A program made the translations under genes and the position numbers. Below are positions 25,425 to 25,851 of a stretch of 25,851 nt of DNA, one piece after another; position 1 is the first letter of the stretch, and the number at the start of each line of letters is the position of its first letter. The notes under the pieces were generated by a model, which had not been told where the DNA came from, ran no database searches, and worked only from the letters and a program-made list of their open reading frames with translations. The DNA is from Planctomycetaceae bacterium (lineage in GTDB: Bacteria > Planctomycetota > Planctomycetia > Planctomycetales > Planctomycetaceae), in NCBI GenBank assembly GCA_020426065.1, contig JAGQQT010000002.1, forward strand, positions 1 through 25,851, in the 5' to 3' direction.

Positions 25425-25851
25425 ATGCGATGGGCTGAGATGATGCCTGAATCGACCGTTCTCAAGCGAAAACGCCCTTTACAGGCTCTGGCAGGGCTGA
25501 TGTTTCTGGGGGCCGGTTTTCTGGTTTTCCTGCTTTTGGGGTTGAGAGTCTGGGAGAATGTTTCCATTTCCCTGGCTGCCCGTCGGCATATGCAGCAGCT
25601 GATCACAATCGAGTCTGTCAACCATGACTGGTTTGGCAAGCGACCTTCAGTCCGGATCAGTCAGATCGAGAAAACAGACGCTTTAGCAGTCGTTACCGCT
25701 CACATCAGTGATCAATCCAGCGGATTCTCGGCAAAACTGCTGCTGAGTCATGACCCGCAGGAAGGCTGGCAGGTTACGGGAGTGCAGTCGATCCAGAGCG
25801 GCTTCAGAGAGATTTCACAGCCAGAGCCCAGACTGCAGGATGTGATCAGAA
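25425..25851 (+). CDS. Single-pass membrane protein, partial (runs off the window)
   Basis: The frame from ATG 25425 stays open to the window end, giving 142 codons so far. After a basic start (LKRKRPLQ) there is one membrane helix at about 19-41 (ALAGLMFLGAGFLVFLLLGL), then a soluble region presumably outside the membrane, with alternating hydrophobic strands (SVRISQIEKTDALAVVTAHI). I do not recognise a family. ATGs at 25440 and 25443 are alternative starts; none has a clear ribosome site, which suits translational coupling to the 25201 gene. Confidence 0.65.
   Translation, partial: MRWAEMMPESTVLKRKRPLQALAGLMFLGAGFLVFLLLGLRVWENVSISLAARRHMQQLITIESVNHDWFGKRPSVRISQIEKTDALAVVTAHISDQSSGFSAKLLLSHDPQEGWQVTGVQSIQSGFREISQPEPRLQDVIR

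Overview
The window looks like a chromosomal segment of a planctomycete, probably class Planctomycetia. This is inferred from a giant exported protein with an N-terminal LEPR-XLL-like motif plus cadherin and FG-GAP repeats, from a secreted thioredoxin/cytochrome c/copper-monooxygenase fusion, and from a FabF-ACP-CrtI-like gene trio. GC looks to be in the low fifties percent. No tRNA, rRNA, CRISPR array, transposase or phage gene was seen.

Layout. 1-290: an imperfect 132-bp inverted repeat and a short hairpin. 291-1451 (-): TIGR03032-like protein, divergent from a GH13 alpha-glucan enzyme (1915-3714, +). 3725-4245: two intrinsic terminators flanking a 26-codon ORF with a strong Shine-Dalgarno. 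4330-6285 (-): exported redoxin/cytochrome c/PHM-like copper oxygenase/EF-hand protein. 6601-7260 (+): LuxR-type regulator with a degenerate receiver. 7399-16746 (-): a protein of about 3,115 residues carrying two metzincin-like zinc sites, six cadherin repeats and six FG-GAP repeats. 17151-21492 (-): a ferrous-iron uptake unit (feoA, feoA, feoB, small Cys-rich membrane protein) followed by an M29 aminopeptidase, headed by a good sigma-70-type promoter and a Fur-box-like palindrome. 21953-24992 (+): beta-ketoacyl synthase, acyl carrier protein and CrtI-like flavoprotein. 25201-25851 (+): a small hypothetical protein and the start of a single-pass membrane protein that runs off the window, behind a TATAAT box and a 9-bp dyad.

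Functional themes. The Feo block imports Fe(II) across the inner membrane and is probably iron-repressed. The KAS-ACP-CrtI block has the parts to build and desaturate or reduce an ACP-bound chain and is the best candidate for an undescribed lipid or polyene pathway; its product cannot be read from the sequence. The two large exported proteins point to extracellular oxidation and proteolysis or adhesion. A short dyad motif, roughly TATAAYCGYTACRG, recurs upstream of the giant gene and of the 25201 gene and may be a shared operator or promoter element.
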